From Gemmatimonas sp. (lineage in GTDB: Bacteria; Gemmatimonadota; Gemmatimonadetes; Gemmatimonadales; Gemmatimonadaceae): a stretch of DNA of 64,000 bases. Positions within the stretch are counted from its first letter, which is position 1, and each line of letters begins with the position of its first letter. Shown here piece by piece: positions 51,114 through 60,988 of this stretch. The DNA lies in NCBI GenBank assembly GCA_011390885.1, contig JAABRO010000043.1, forward strand, positions 1 through 64,000, given 5' to 3'. The position numbers and the translations under genes were made by a program. The notes under the pieces are model-generated. The model made no database searches and was not told the DNA's origin. It saw only the letters and a list, made by a program, of their open reading frames with translations.

Positions 51114-52746
51114 CGATCGCATGACCATCACGCCCCCGCTCACGTTCGACAACCGCTTCGTGCGCGAGCTGCCGGGAGATCCGGACACCTCCAACCGCCG
51201 CCGGCAGGTGCTGGGCGCCTGCTGGAGCGCGGTGGAGCCAACCCCGGTGGCCGCCCCCACGCTGCTCGCGCACGCCTACGAGGTGGCATCGCTCGTCGGC
51301 TTGAGCGACACCGACGTGGCCAGCGACGCCTTCGCGCGCGTGTTCGGCGGCAACGCGCTCTATCCCGGCATGCAGCCGTACGCCGCGTGCTACGGCGGCC
51401 ACCAGTTCGGCAGCTGGGCGGGACAGCTGGGCGACGGACGCGCCATCACGCTCGGCGAGGTGATCAACGCGGCGGGCGAGCGCTGGGAGCTGCAGCTCAA
51501 GGGGGCTGGTCCCACGCCCTACTCGCGCACCGCCGACGGACGCGCCGTGCTGCGCTCGTCCATTCGCGAGTTTCTCTGCAGCGAGGCCATGCACCACCTG
51601 GGCGTGCCCACCACGCGCGCGCTCTCTCTCGTGGGCACGGGCGAACCCGTGGTGCGCGACATGCTCTACGACGGCAACGCGCGCGCCGAGCCCGGAGCCA
51701 TCGTGTGCCGCGTGGCGCCCAGCTTCATCCGGTTCGGCAACTTCGAGATCCTCGCCGCGCGCGACGACCGCGCCCTGCTCGAGCGACTCGTGGACTTCAC
51801 CATCGCGCGTGACTTCGCGCACCTGCTCGATGCGCACGCTGCATCCGACACCGCCACGGACACCGCGCGCGCCGACGCCGTGCAGCAGCGACGCGCCGCC
51901 TGGTTTCGCGAGGTGTGCGAGCGATCGGCGCGCATGGTCGTGGCGTGGATGCGCGTGGGGTTCGTGCACGGCGTCATGAACACCGACAACATGTCGATCC
52001 TCGGGCTCACCATCGACTACGGCCCCTACGGCTGGCTCGAGGACTTCGACCCCAACTGGACGCCCAACACCACCGACGCCGCTGGCCGCCGCTATCGCTA
52101 CGGCCAGCAGCCGGCGATCGTGCAGTGGAACCTCGTGCGACTGGCGGAGGCGCTGCGTCCCGTGTTCGCCTCACCACAGCCGCTCGAGGCCGGACTCGAC
52201 GCGTTCCTCGCCACGTACGATGCGGCCTACGAGGGCATGATGGCCGCCAAGTTCGGCTTCACCGCCCCGACCGACGGGGCGCAGCAGCTCATGCGCGAAG
52301 CGTTCGCCCTGCTGCACGCCACGCAGGCCGACTACACCCTGTTCTTCCGCGCGCTGGGCGATCTGCCCGCCGTGCTGCCGGCCGACGCCACACCGCGCGA
52401 CCTGCTGGGCGACGTGTTCTACGCCGACGAGGCGCTCGTGACGCACGGCGATCGCCTCGGCCTGTGGCTGCGCCGCTGGCACGCCGAGGTGAGTGCGACC
52501 GGTGACGCCCCGAGCGCGCGTCGCGTCCGCATGCACGCCGTGAACCCCAAGTACGTGCTCCGCAACTGGCTGGCGCAGGAAGCCATCGACCTCGCCGAGG
52601 CGGGCGACGTGTCGCGCGTGCACGAACTGCTCGAACTCCTGCGCAATCCGTACGACGAGCAGCCCGGCATGGAGCGTTTCACGGCGAAGCGTCCCGAGTG
52701 GGCTCGGCACAAGGCCGGGTGCTCGATGCTATCGTGCAGTTCGTGA
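51106..52746 (+). CDS. selO: Protein adenylyltransferase SelO (YdiU)
   Basis: A 546-residue pseudokinase-fold enzyme that AMPylates Ser, Thr or Tyr of target proteins, linked to redox regulation. The fold marks are [20 protein letters not shown] near residue 96, [73 protein letters not shown]. The C-terminus ends CSMLSCSS, with the conserved Cys that corresponds to the selenocysteine of animal SELENOO. The TTG at 51106 is chosen over ATG 51121 because GGGAG lies 8 bases upstream; it overlaps the permease stop by 8 bp. Being at the end of the importer operon suggests shared expression. Confidence 0.93.
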   Translation: MADDRMTITPPLTFDNRFVRELPGDPDTSNRRRQVLGACWSAVEPTPVAAPTLLAHAYEVASLVGLSDTDVASDAFARVFGGNALYPGMQPYAACYGGHQFGSWAGQLGDGRAITLGEVINAAGERWELQLKGAGPTPYSRTADGRAVLRSSIREFLCSEAMHHLGVPTTRALSLVGTGEPVVRDMLYDGNARAEPGAIVCRVAPSFIRFGNFEILAARDDRALLERLVDFTIARDFAHLLDAHAASDTATDTARADAVQQRRAAWFREVCERSARMVVAWMRVGFVHGVMNTDNMSILGLTIDYGPYGWLEDFDPNWTPNTTDAAGRRYRYGQQPAIVQWNLVRLAEALRPVFASPQPLEAGLDAFLATYDAAYEGMMAAKFGFTAPTDGAQQLMREAFALLHATQADYTLFFRALGDLPAVLPADATPRDLLGDVFYADEALVTHGDRLGLWLRRWHAEVSATGDAPSARRVRMHAVNPKYVLRNWLAQEAIDLAEAGDVSRVHELLELLRNPYDEQPGMERFTAKRPEWARHKAGCSMLSCSS

Positions 52747-52843
52747 GCGCCGCCGGCTGACGCGTGACGCGTCGGGCTTCACGCTCGCGGTGTTCGGCAT
52801 GCGCCGCGGCTGCTCGCCCTCGCGATCTGCGTACGGCGCGCGC

Positions 52844-53971
52844 TCAGGTCAAGCGAAACGCTGCCTCGGTCATGACGCGTCCGTTCACCTGGATCTCCAC
52901 TCGGTGCACGCCCGGGTAGTACCGGCGTGTCGTGATGGGCCGGAGCGCATGTCGCCGCGTCACCGTCCGCGACTCGCCCGGGCGCAGCGTGGTCACCCAC
53001 CCCTTGAACACTTTCGGGTTGCTGCCCCCGTCGGCGCGCACGTGGTGCACGACGTAGTCGATCGCCACGCGCTGTGACATCGCACCGCGCGCGCGCAGCG
53101 TGATCGACAGCAACACCTGCTCGCCGAGCAGTACGGCCTCTGGCGAGATCTCGAGCGACGCCTCACCCTCGAAGGCCGCACCGAGACCCCACGCCTGCAA
53201 CACGCGCACGTCGCCGCGCTTGATCAGCGTGCGGCTCGCGTGCCGCAGCAGCGCGCGTCGCTCGGGACTCGCGTCCGGAAGATGCGACTCCAGCCATGCG
53301 GCCACCACCGCCGGATGGTCGCGGGCGATGTCGTTGAGATGATTGGCCACGCTGCGCCGCACGTAGGCACTCGGATCATCCTGCAGCGCGCGCAGCAGTG
53401 GCAGGGTGGGCGACGGGTCCGCGATCAACGTCTTGAGCTGCAGCCCCCACGGAAGGCGCGGGCGACTTCCCTCGCTCACCAGTCGCCGCACGTGCGCGCT
53501 TGGATCGTGCACCCAGTCGGCCAGCGTGCGCAGCGTGAGCGCCGGGTGCTCCACGAGGAACGGCCGGATCGCGAACTCGGCGGTGAATCGCTGCGTGAAC
53601 GCATGCAGCGCCCGCAGCGCCCGCTCGGGGTGCGCGAGCCCTCGCTGCGCCACGAACTCCCCGGCCGACCAGAGCACCCACCCCGACAGTCCGCTGTCGC
53701 TCGTGGCCGAACCCGAGGCGTTGTCGTCGGGCTCGGCGGGCGCGAGGGCCGCCTCGAGCATGTCGGCCGCAGCCTCGAACCGTTCGGGCAGCGTCTCGCC
53801 AAGCGCGCGGGCGATGTGCAGCACGCGCGCCTTGAGTTCGAGCGCATCGAGCCCTGCGGTGGCGAGTGCCACGAAGCGCTCGCCATCGAACCCCGGCCAC
53901 GCGCGCGACAGGTGGCCGGCCGCCGAGCGGACGGCCGCGGCATCGAAGCGGTTCTTGAACGGTTCGGGCAT
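52844..53971 (-). CDS. alkC: AlkC-type DNA alkylation repair glycosylase
   Basis: A 375-residue HEAT-repeat protein of the AlkC/AlkD glycosylase class that removes 3-methyladenine and 3-methylcytosine type lesions. The start MPEPFKNRFDAAAVRSAAGH and repeats such as [78 protein letters not shown] are AlkC-like. The last part (about 265-375) is the Ig-like domain that AlkC has and AlkD lacks (EAVLLGEQVLLSITLRARG, VAIDYVVHHVRADGGSNPKV, HRVEIQVNGRVM). ATG 53971 is chosen for the MPEPFKN start. Convergent with selO, divergent from the permease gene. Confidence 0.9.
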   Translation of the reverse strand: MPEPFKNRFDAAAVRSAAGHLSRAWPGFDGERFVALATAGLDALELKARVLHIARALGETLPERFEAAADMLEAALAPAEPDDNASGSATSDSGLSGWVLWSAGEFVAQRGLAHPERALRALHAFTQRFTAEFAIRPFLVEHPALTLRTLADWVHDPSAHVRRLVSEGSRPRLPWGLQLKTLIADPSPTLPLLRALQDDPSAYVRRSVANHLNDIARDHPAVVAAWLESHLPDASPERRALLRHASRTLIKRGDVRVLQAWGLGAAFEGEASLEISPEAVLLGEQVLLSITLRARGAMSQRVAIDYVVHHVRADGGSNPKVFKGWVTTLRPGESRTVTRRHALRPITTRRYYPGVHRVEIQVNGRVMTEAAFRLT

Positions 53972-54058
53972 GACACACGGAAGGCGAAGGGGGCAACGGG
54001 TCGAATCTGGCGACGCACGCACCATTGCGCAGGAGACACCCGTCCGCCATCGTCTCGC

Positions 54059-55363
54059 GTGCCCGTGCCCACCACCACCGCCGAACCGCTCAAGCGCGAA
54101 CTCGGACGCATCGCGCTCGCGCTGCTCGCGCTCAACAGCATGATCGGCGCCGGCATCTTCGGCCTGCCGGCCGATGCGGCGCGCCTGACGGGGCTGTTCA
54201 GCCCGGTGCTCTTCCTCCTGTGCGGCCTGCTCATGGCCACGCTCATGCTGAGCTTCGCGCAGGCGTCGAGCTACTTCCAGGGCACCGGCGGGCCGATCCT
54301 GTACGCGGGCACCGCATTCGGCCCCTTCGTGGGCTTCCAGACCGGCTGGCTGCTCTACGCCGGCCGCGCCACGGCGATCGCCGCCAACGCCAACCTCTTC
54401 GCCACCTATCTCGGCACGTACATCCCCGCCGTGAATGACGGCGCGGGACGCATGCTGGTGATCGTGGGCATCGGCCTGCTCTTCGCCGCGCTCAACGTGA
54501 CGGGCGTGAAGCAGGGCATGGGCGCCATTCTCGCGATCAGCGTGGCCAAGTTCGTGCCACTCGTCGTGTTCGTGCTCGTGGGGCTCACGTACGTCAAGCC
54601 GGTCATGTTCGCCGACACCGTCGTGCCCTCCTTCGGCACGCTCGGCGAGGCGGCGCTCATCGTGTTCTACGCGTTCGTTGGCTTCGAAGGCGCGCTCGTG
54701 CCGGCCGGCGAGTCGAAGGATCCACGGCGCGACCTGCCCAAGGCGCTGCTCGTGACCGCGCTTGGTGGCACGCTCCTGTATGTGGGCATCCAGATCGTGA
54801 GCGTCGCGCTCACCCCCGACCTCGCGGGCTCCACGCGTCCGCTCGCCGACGCCGCCGCGGTGTTCATGGGCGCCGCCGGTGTGGCCATGGTCTCCTTCGC
54901 CGCGATGGCGTCGATTCTCGGCAACTACGCGTCGTCGGTGCTGGCCGCGCCGCGCATGACGTACGCGCTCGCGCGCGAAGGGTCGCTGCCTCCGGCGTTC
55001 GGCGCCGTGCACGCCACGTGGAAGACACCGCACGTGTCCATTCTCGCCTTCCTCGTACTGGGTGTGTCGCTGGGCGTGAGCGGCACGTTCACACAGCTCG
55101 CCGTGCTGAGTGCGCTCACGCGGCTCATCGGCTACACCACCAGCCTGGCCGCGCTGCCGCGCCTCAAGGCGCGCTTCGGCCACGAGGCGCAAGCCATGCG
55201 CCTGCCCGGCGGGTTCCTCGTGCCGGCGCTCGGCCTCGCGATCTGCACCTGGCTCATGCTGCAGGTCAAGTTCGAGGCGGTGTGGAAGACGGCGGCACTG
55301 ATGGCGCTCGGCACCCTGCTCTACGTGATCGCGCGGCGGTCAGCGGCGCCTGCATCGCGCTGA
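54059..55363 (+). CDS. APC-superfamily amino acid permease
   Basis: A 434-residue integral membrane transporter with about 12 helices. The first helix carries the APC motif [20 protein letters not shown] near residue 20; later marks are [40 protein letters not shown] and [20 protein letters not shown]. It probably imports amino acids. Start: GTG 54059 ([16 protein letters not shown]), with GTG 54065 also possible; no ribosome binding site is close to either. Its 3' end overlaps the convergent NUDIX gene by 43 bp. Confidence 0.85.
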   Translation: MPVPTTTAEPLKRELGRIALALLALNSMIGAGIFGLPADAARLTGLFSPVLFLLCGLLMATLMLSFAQASSYFQGTGGPILYAGTAFGPFVGFQTGWLLYAGRATAIAANANLFATYLGTYIPAVNDGAGRMLVIVGIGLLFAALNVTGVKQGMGAILAISVAKFVPLVVFVLVGLTYVKPVMFADTVVPSFGTLGEAALIVFYAFVGFEGALVPAGESKDPRRDLPKALLVTALGGTLLYVGIQIVSVALTPDLAGSTRPLADAAAVFMGAAGVAMVSFAAMASILGNYASSVLAAPRMTYALAREGSLPPAFGAVHATWKTPHVSILAFLVLGVSLGVSGTFTQLAVLSALTRLIGYTTSLAALPRLKARFGHEAQAMRLPGGFLVPALGLAICTWLMLQVKFEAVWKTAALMALGTLLYVIARRSAAPASR

Positions 55364-55749
55364 TCGCACAGCACGGTCGCGCAGATCACATCGCTCGGGG
55401 CCAGGGCGTACGCGCCGAACTCATCGGCCGCCACCCACGCGAGTGCCGAATGCTCGAGGGCCGTGGGCGCCCCACGAGCCTCGACCTCCACGAAGGTGAT
55501 CTCGAACGGACTGCCGGCGTCGTGCATCACGCACCGTTCGGCCCCGAGCGATACCAGCTCGAGCCCCAGTTCCTCCCGGAGTTCGCGCGCCAGCGCCTCG
55601 ACGTCCGTCTCCCCCGGCTCCACCTTGCCACCGGGAAACTCCCACTGCCCGCCGTGACGCTTGTGGGCCGGACGCTGTCCGAGCAGCCAGCGGCCGTCAC
55701 GCTGGATGAGAGCGGCGAGCACGCGAATGGTGGGCGGGTTGGCAGACAT
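55321..55749 (-). CDS. NUDIX hydrolase, MutT-like
   Basis: A 142-residue NUDIX enzyme resembling MutT/8-oxo-dGTP diphosphatase. The box [20 protein letters not shown] continuing with ELGLEL (about 40-65) has all consensus Gly, Glu and Arg residues. [20 protein letters not shown] leads into it. Such enzymes clear oxidised nucleotides. Its ATG at 55749 and the GH20 start at 55890 are divergent, with 140 bp between. The 3' end overlaps the permease gene on the opposite strand by 43 bp (55321-55363). Confidence 0.92.
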   Translation of the reverse strand: MSANPPTIRVLAALIQRDGRWLLGQRPAHKRHGGQWEFPGGKVEPGETDVEALARELREELGLELVSLGAERCVMHDAGSPFEITFVEVEARGAPTALEHSALAWVAADEFGAYALAPSDVICATVLCDQRDAGAADRRAIT

Positions 55750-55889
55750 TGACCGAAGGTACGCGTCGAATCCTGGCGGGGCGATGCGGCGCGCGAAACG
55801 GATGGGGGGCGGGCACACCGCGCGCCAGCGATCGTGGCGCGACCCTTCCCCGCTCGGGACACCACGCGCGCCGCGGAGTAAGATGAGGA

Positions 55890-57485
55890 ATGCGACTCCC
55901 CCCCCGCCTCCCCGTCCTGCGCATGCTGCCCCTGGTGGCGGCGCTCCTCGTCCCCGCACCGATCACCGCTGCCGTCGCGCAGGGTGCCGCGCCGCGCCAC
56001 GCCATCATTCCGGCGCCGAACCGCATCGAGTTCGCGCGCAGCGGCACGTTCACCATCACCGACTCCACCCCGGTGTTCATCGCCGCCGACGCGGACGATG
56101 ACACCGAACGGGTGGGCCGGCAGCTTGCCACCATGCTCGGCCCCGGCGCCACACGGGCCGCGCGACGCCTGCCCGAGGCGGTGCGCGCGCCCGCGGGTGC
56201 CATCCGCCTCGTGCGCGACGAGCGCTTCGAGGACGCGGGGGCCGAGGGGTACGTGCTCGACGTGCGCACCGATGGCGTGACCATTCGCGCGCGCGAGGCC
56301 GCCGGCCTCTTCTACGGCGTGCAGACGCTGCGTCAGCTGCTCCCCTGGTCGATCGAGCACCGTGCCGCGCTGGCCCGTCGCCTCGTGCTGCCCGTGGGCG
56401 AGGTGGTCGATGTGCCACGCTTCGCGTGGCGCGGCGCCATGCTCGACGTGGCGCGCCACTTCCTGCCGCCTGCCGATGTGAAGCGCTATCTCGACGTGAT
56501 GGCGCTCTACAAGCTCAACATGCTGCACCTGCACCTTGCCGACGACCAGGGGTGGCGCCTCGAGATCCTGTCGCGACCCAACCTCACGCGGCACGGCGCG
56601 AGCACGCAGGTGGGTGGCGGCGCCGGCGGCTTCTACACGCAGGCCGAGTACCGTGATCTCGTGGCCTACGCCGCCGCGCGGCACATCATGATCGTGCCCG
56701 AGATCGACATGCCGGGGCATACCAACGCGGCCCTCGCGAGCTATCCGGAACTGACCTGTGATGGCGTGGCCCCACCGCTCTACACGGGCATTCGCGTGGG
56801 CTTCAGCGCGATGTGTCCGAGCAAGGAAAGCACGTACAAGTTCGTGGAAGACGTCGTGCTCGAACTCGCCGAGCTCACGCCGGGCCCGTACCTCCATCTC
56901 GGCGGCGACGAGGTCGAGAAGCTCACGCGCGCCGAGTACCTCGGCTTCATCGAGCGCGTGGAGAAGATCGTGCGCGCGCAGGGCAAGAACATGATCGGCT
57001 GGGGCGAGATCGCGCCCGCCAATCTTGATCCCAGCACCATCGTGCAGCACTGGCGCAGCGACGCGCGCGCGAGCCGTGACTCGGCGCACCTGCACGCCGA
57101 GCGCGGCGGCTCCGTGATCATGTCCCCCGGCAACCGCACGTACCTCGACATGAAGTACGACAGCACCACGGTGCTGGGGCTGCGCTGGGCGGGGCTCATC
57201 TCGGTGCAGCACGCGTACTCGTGGGAACCGAGCACGTTCCTGCCACGCGTGCCAGCCGACAAGGTGATCGGCGTGGAGGCGCCGCTGTGGGCCGAGACGC
57301 TCGAGAAGCGCGCCGACTACGAGTACCTCGCCTTTCCGCGCCTCATCGCGATCGCGGAGCTCGGCTGGAGCCGCGCAAACGTGCGTGGCTGGGACGGCTT
57401 TCGCGCGCGACTCGGCGAACACGGACCGCGGCTGCAGGCGCTCGGCGTGAACTTCTACCGGTCGCCCGAGATTCCGTGGAAGTGA
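55890..57485 (+). CDS. Exported beta-N-acetylhexosaminidase (GH20)
   Basis: A 531-residue glycoside hydrolase with a signal peptide ([21 protein letters not shown]). A GH20b N-terminal domain (about 40-165) is followed by the TIM-barrel: [78 protein letters not shown] with catalytic Asp-Glu near residues 340-341, [33 protein letters not shown]. It removes terminal GlcNAc or GalNAc by a substrate-assisted mechanism, and could serve chitin or wall turnover. The short downstream hairpin at 57501 ends the unit. Confidence 0.95.
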   Translation: MRLPPRLPVLRMLPLVAALLVPAPITAAVAQGAAPRHAIIPAPNRIEFARSGTFTITDSTPVFIAADADDDTERVGRQLATMLGPGATRAARRLPEAVRAPAGAIRLVRDERFEDAGAEGYVLDVRTDGVTIRAREAAGLFYGVQTLRQLLPWSIEHRAALARRLVLPVGEVVDVPRFAWRGAMLDVARHFLPPADVKRYLDVMALYKLNMLHLHLADDQGWRLEILSRPNLTRHGASTQVGGGAGGFYTQAEYRDLVAYAAARHIMIVPEIDMPGHTNAALASYPELTCDGVAPPLYTGIRVGFSAMCPSKESTYKFVEDVVLELAELTPGPYLHLGGDEVEKLTRAEYLGFIERVEKIVRAQGKNMIGWGEIAPANLDPSTIVQHWRSDARASRDSAHLHAERGGSVIMSPGNRTYLDMKYDSTTVLGLRWAGLISVQHAYSWEPSTFLPRVPADKVIGVEAPLWAETLEKRADYEYLAFPRLIAIAELGWSRANVRGWDGFRARLGEHGPRLQALGVNFYRSPEIPWK

Positions 57486-57500
57486 TGGCGCGCTGAGCAC

Positions 57501-57529
57501 GGGAGCGCGCGCACGAAGGGCGCGCTCCC
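57501..57529. terminator. Terminator hairpin between GH20 and convergent BlaR1 gene
   Basis: A perfect 10-bp stem GGGAGCGCGC / GCGCGCTCCC with a 9-nt loop. No T-tract; placed between convergent stops. Confidence 0.7.
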
Positions 57530-57552
57530 GATCTCACCGCGTGCTTCGCGCG

Positions 57553-59418
57553 CTACCGCGCCAGCCTGAACACGAACGGCTGCTGCACCACCTGCCGGAC
57601 GGCGCGTCCATCCTTGTGAGCAGCGGTGTAGCGAATCGCGGGCAACGCCGCGCGCACGGACTCCGTGAAGGCGTCGTGATCCGACCTGAGCACCTTGAAG
57701 GTGGACATTTCTGCTCGTCCATCGATGCCAAGCTCGAAGTGCGCCAGCACCGTGCCCTCCACGCCCGCGGTGCGAAGCACGGCCGGATACTGCAGGCCGG
57801 CGCTGCCCTGCATGCTCGCCGGCTCGTCCACCTGGAACTCGAAGTACGTGTCGGGCTTCGGGTCGACCGCGTCCGCGAGGTCCGGCCGCCATGGCGCCAT
57901 CACGCCTTCCCACGCACGCCCGAGCACGGTGGCGGTGCCGCCATTCGTCGAGCGCAGCACCTGCGACGAGCGATCGAGCGCGAACACGAACGGCTGCTGC
58001 ACGACCTGATCCACCGCGCGCCCGCCCACCTCCGCGGGCTGGTACCGCGCCGTGGCCAGCGCCTGTCGCACCGCCTCCGCGAACGCCGCATGCTCGGAGC
58101 GCAGAATCTCGAGGGTGGACGGATCCACCCGACCGTCCGTGCGCACCACGAACTGGGCGAGCACGCGTCCTTCCACTCCGGCCGTGCGCAGCACCGGCGG
58201 ATACGACAGCGGGATCGCGCCGATCATCGCCGCCGGCCGCTCCACCTGGAACTCGAAGTACGGTGTCGGCGCCTCGGGCAACATTCCGTTCGGCATCGGC
58301 GCCACCTCGGCGTTCGGCGCGGCCACCGGCATCTCGCCGGTCGCGACATTCGGCGTCGGCGCCGCGGGCGACTCCGGCGGTGCGACGCTGCCGGGAATGT
58401 CCGTGCTGCACGCCGCCGCGATGGCCGCGACCGCGAGCGCTCCGAACAGCACGCGCTGCGCCCGTGCGCGACGAGCTGACGAAACCGCGTGGAACTGCTG
58501 CATGGCCACGATCCTCCGGCGAAGGTGAGAGCGGGTCGGCGTCAACGACGACGCGAGCCGCAGCGGTGAACTGCCCGTCGCATGCTGCTGCGTCATGAAG
58601 AGCAGGAGCTTGCCGTAGGTGACGTGGGCCTCGCGCGAGGCCTCGCGCGACGTCGAGCGCGCGGTGGCGAGCGCCAGCGTGCGCGCATCGCAGTCGAGTT
58701 CGATCGCCAGTCGCAGTCGGCGCGCGATCCACCATGCACCGACATTCCACGGCACGAGTGCCACCGCGATCGCGGCCATCCACACGGCGCGTGGATCGGC
58801 CGCTCGGCAGTGCTCGCGCTCGTGCTGCAGCACGAGTGTGCGCAGCGACGCGTCGAGGGTGAGCACCCAGGCCGGCAGCACGATGCGCGGATCGCGCCAT
58901 CCAACCGAGGCCGGACCGAACGACGCACTCACCAGCACGGACTCGCCGTCCACGCGCCGCGGCGTGGCCGATGCCGTGATCGTGCGTACGCGCCATGCCG
59001 CCAGCGCGAGCTGCGCGAACAACCACACCGACGCCACGCTCCAGAGCAGCAGCAGCGCATCATCGAGCGAGAGCCCGATCAGCGACGCCGCGCGCGACGC
59101 TCCCTGCAGCGCCGCCGCCCGCACGTCGTGCACAGCGGCCGCCAGTGTGGACAGGAACGGAGCCGACGTGTCGGGCCCGACCGGGATCGCGCCGCCCACT
59201 GCCGGCCCGGCGACCACGCTGACCGACCTGGGGCCGGACGACGTGAAGGCGCGTGCGACCGGCACGAGCACCGGCCAGATCACGGCCGCGACCAGCGCGA
59301 ACCGCCACGCGCCGCGCGTTTCGCGTCCCCGCGCGTGCTGCACGCGTTCGACCGCCAGCGCAGCCACGCCGGCCAGCACGGCGAACACGCTGGCCGCGAA
59401 CATCCAGGTGGCGATCAT
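57553..59418 (-). CDS. BlaR1-type M56 membrane peptidase fused to two TonB C-terminal domains
   Basis: A 621-residue protein. The N-terminal half is a BlaR1/MecR1-like M56 domain with several membrane helices (about 1-25, 40-58, 120-142, 210-230) and zinc motif HEREH (199-203), with IELDCDARTL near 240 as third-ligand region. A further helix near 322-337 (VLFGALAVAAIAAAC) is followed by a Pro-rich linker. Two copies of a TonB C-terminal-like domain follow, about 387-482 and 525-620, clearly duplicated (both start YFEFQV, contain VLRTAGVEG and end QVVQQPFVF). BlaR1 proteases cleave BlaI repressors upon a signal. Here the usual penicillin-binding sensor is replaced by TonB-like domains. GGAGG lies seven bases before the ATG. 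The blaI gene lies upstream, 37 bp away. Confidence 0.92.
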   Translation of the reverse strand: MIATWMFAASVFAVLAGVAALAVERVQHARGRETRGAWRFALVAAVIWPVLVPVARAFTSSGPRSVSVVAGPAVGGAIPVGPDTSAPFLSTLAAAVHDVRAAALQGASRAASLIGLSLDDALLLLWSVASVWLFAQLALAAWRVRTITASATPRRVDGESVLVSASFGPASVGWRDPRIVLPAWVLTLDASLRTLVLQHEREHCRAADPRAVWMAAIAVALVPWNVGAWWIARRLRLAIELDCDARTLALATARSTSREASREAHVTYGKLLLFMTQQHATGSSPLRLASSLTPTRSHLRRRIVAMQQFHAVSSARRARAQRVLFGALAVAAIAAACSTDIPGSVAPPESPAAPTPNVATGEMPVAAPNAEVAPMPNGMLPEAPTPYFEFQVERPAAMIGAIPLSYPPVLRTAGVEGRVLAQFVVRTDGRVDPSTLEILRSEHAAFAEAVRQALATARYQPAEVGGRAVDQVVQQPFVFALDRSSQVLRSTNGGTATVLGRAWEGVMAPWRPDLADAVDPKPDTYFEFQVDEPASMQGSAGLQYPAVLRTAGVEGTVLAHFELGIDGRAEMSTFKVLRSDHDAFTESVRAALPAIRYTAAHKDGRAVRQVVQQPFVFRLAR

Positions 59419-59455
59419 GTGCGCGCCTCCACGATGATGCAGCCCGCCTGCGTCT

Positions 59456-59893
59456 TCATGCGTCTCCCTCCTCACGATATGGAGAAGTGCCGCGGCGCCG
59501 GACGGGTGTGCGGTCAGGTGGTGCGTTGAGCGACCGCGCCAGCGCCGCCAGCTCCTCGGCCGAGAGCTGCTCCTGCTCCACCAGCCCCGCCACGAGCGCT
59601 TCCGGCGAGCCGCCGAACAGCGACGACACGAGGCGCGACAGCGCACTGCGCTGCGCCGCCTGCCGCGCCACGCGCGGGAAGTAGCGATGGGCCCGCCCCT
59701 CTTCCTCGCGCGACACGTACTGCTTCCCTTCGAGATTGCGCAGGATGGTGAGCACCGTCGTGTACGCAAGCGACACGCCTTGCTGCGCCTCGAGGTGCGC
59801 GCGCACCTCCGCGACCGTGCCGGAGCCGAGCTCCCAGAGCACCGCCATGACGTCGAGTTCGCGCTCACCGAGCGCGGTGAAATCCTGGACCAT
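59456..59893 (-). CDS. blaI: BlaI/MecI/CopY-family transcriptional repressor
   Basis: A 145-residue winged-helix repressor. ALGERELDVMAVLWELGSG is the family's first helix, VAEVRAHL and SLAYTTVLTILRNLEGKQYV form the helix-turn-helix, and EEEGRAHRYFPRVARQ the wing. The C-terminal part (LVSSLFGGSPEALVAGLVEQ) is the dimerisation domain. It presumably represses its own operon and is cleaved when BlaR1 is signalled. The operators in the promoter region are described separately. GGAG is eight bases before the ATG. Confidence 0.95.
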   Translation of the reverse strand: MVQDFTALGERELDVMAVLWELGSGTVAEVRAHLEAQQGVSLAYTTVLTILRNLEGKQYVSREEEGRAHRYFPRVARQAAQRSALSRLVSSLFGGSPEALVAGLVEQEQLSAEELAALARSLNAPPDRTPVRRRGTSPYREEGDA

Positions 59894-59925
59894 GCGTGAG
59901 ACTCCGCGTGCGGTGGGGGACTTTC

Positions 59926-59983
59926 TACTATCTGCATAGTATTATCGGGCCGCGATCGCCCGTTGTCAACTATTCGCGTAGTA
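59926..59983 (-). promoter_or_regulatory. blaI-blaR1 promoter with two BlaI-type operators
   Basis: On the minus strand a sigma70-like promoter reads TTGACA (59964-59969), 17-bp spacer, GATAAT (59941-59946). A perfect palindrome TACTAT-CTGC-ATAGTA (59926-59941) covers the start-site side and touches the -10 box. An imperfect second palindrome (59968-59983, half-site GTAGTA) touches the -35 box. Their centres are 42 bp apart, four helical turns. TACTA/TAGTA half-sites match the known BlaI/MecI operator. The layout predicts autorepression. Confidence 0.9.
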
Positions 59984-60047
59984 GGACCGGGCCGTCACTC
60001 CACCGGGTAGCTTCCGGAGTCCGTCCCCCACTGCACCCGGAGCGCCC

Positions 60048-60938
60048 GTGTTCAACCTGCGACGCCTCGCCCTCGCCGCGGCGACGATGCTGCCAACCGC
60101 CACGCACGCCCAGGCATCCCTCGCGCCGCCCGACCTGCGCGGCAAGACCGTGCTGATCACCGGCTCCACCGACGGGCTCGGCCGCGAGCTGGCGCTCACC
60201 ATCGCCGGCGCCGGCGCGCACGTCATCGTGCACGGACGCAACGCCGAACGTGGTCGCGCCGTGGTGGACGAGATCACGCGCGCGGGCGGCCAGGCGCGGT
60301 TCTTCGCGGCCGACTTCGCGTCACTCGGCGCCGTGCGCGCCTTCGCGGACACCATCGCGCGCGCGTACCCGAAGCTCGACCTGCTGATCAGCAACGCCGG
60401 CGTGCTCGTGCCGCAGGGTCAGGAGCGCCGCACGAGCCTCGACGGCCACGAGCTGCACTTCGCGGTGAACTACCTGCCGGGGTGGATCCTGGCGCATCGG
60501 CTGCGCCCAGCGCTCGAGGCGGCCAGCCCCTCGCGCATCATCTCGGTGGCGTCCATCGCACAGTCGCCGATCGACTTCGACGACGTGATGCTCGAACGCC
60601 CCGGCGCGGCCGCGCGCGGCTACGGCCAGAGCAAGCTGGCACAGGTCACCATGACGAGCCTGCTCGCGCCCGACTTCGCCGCCGCCGGCATCACCATGGT
60701 GTCGCTGCACCCGGCCACGATGTTGAACACCACCATGGTGCGACAGAGCGGCATGCCCGCGCGCACCACGGTCGCCGAAGGGCACGACGCCGTGATGGCG
60801 CTCGTGCGCGCGACGACGCTCGAACCCGGTGCTTACTTCAACGGCACGCGGCGCGCGACACCGCATGCGCAGGCGAGCGATCCCAATGCGCAGGCGGCCC
60901 TGCGAGCGCTGAGCATACGGCTCACCCGGGTGCCGTGA
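60048..60938 (+). CDS. SDR-family oxidoreductase with N-terminal signal-like segment
   Basis: A 296-residue short-chain dehydrogenase/reductase. The NAD(P) motif TGSTDGLG is at 38-45, ISNAG near 115, a Ser in IISVASIAQS near 166-169 and YGQSK (Tyr192, Lys196) form the catalytic set, so it should be active. The first 22 residues (MFNLRRLALAAATMLPTATHA) look like a signal peptide, which is unusual for SDR enzymes. The GTG start at 60048 has GGAG nearby and gives that segment. If exported, the cofactor supply would be an open question; the segment might also just be a cytoplasmic extension. Divergent from blaI. Confidence 0.88.
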   Translation: MFNLRRLALAAATMLPTATHAQASLAPPDLRGKTVLITGSTDGLGRELALTIAGAGAHVIVHGRNAERGRAVVDEITRAGGQARFFAADFASLGAVRAFADTIARAYPKLDLLISNAGVLVPQGQERRTSLDGHELHFAVNYLPGWILAHRLRPALEAASPSRIISVASIAQSPIDFDDVMLERPGAAARGYGQSKLAQVTMTSLLAPDFAAAGITMVSLHPATMLNTTMVRQSGMPARTTVAEGHDAVMALVRATTLEPGAYFNGTRRATPHAQASDPNAQAALRALSIRLTRVP

Positions 60939-60988
60939 TGCACGAGCCCGTTGCGTGCACGGCCCACAAAGCGACCGGCACGGCAGAC

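Noticed and set aside
52759-52773. Short GACGCG/CGCGTC hairpin after selO
   Set aside because: A 6-bp GC stem is expected by chance in DNA of this composition.
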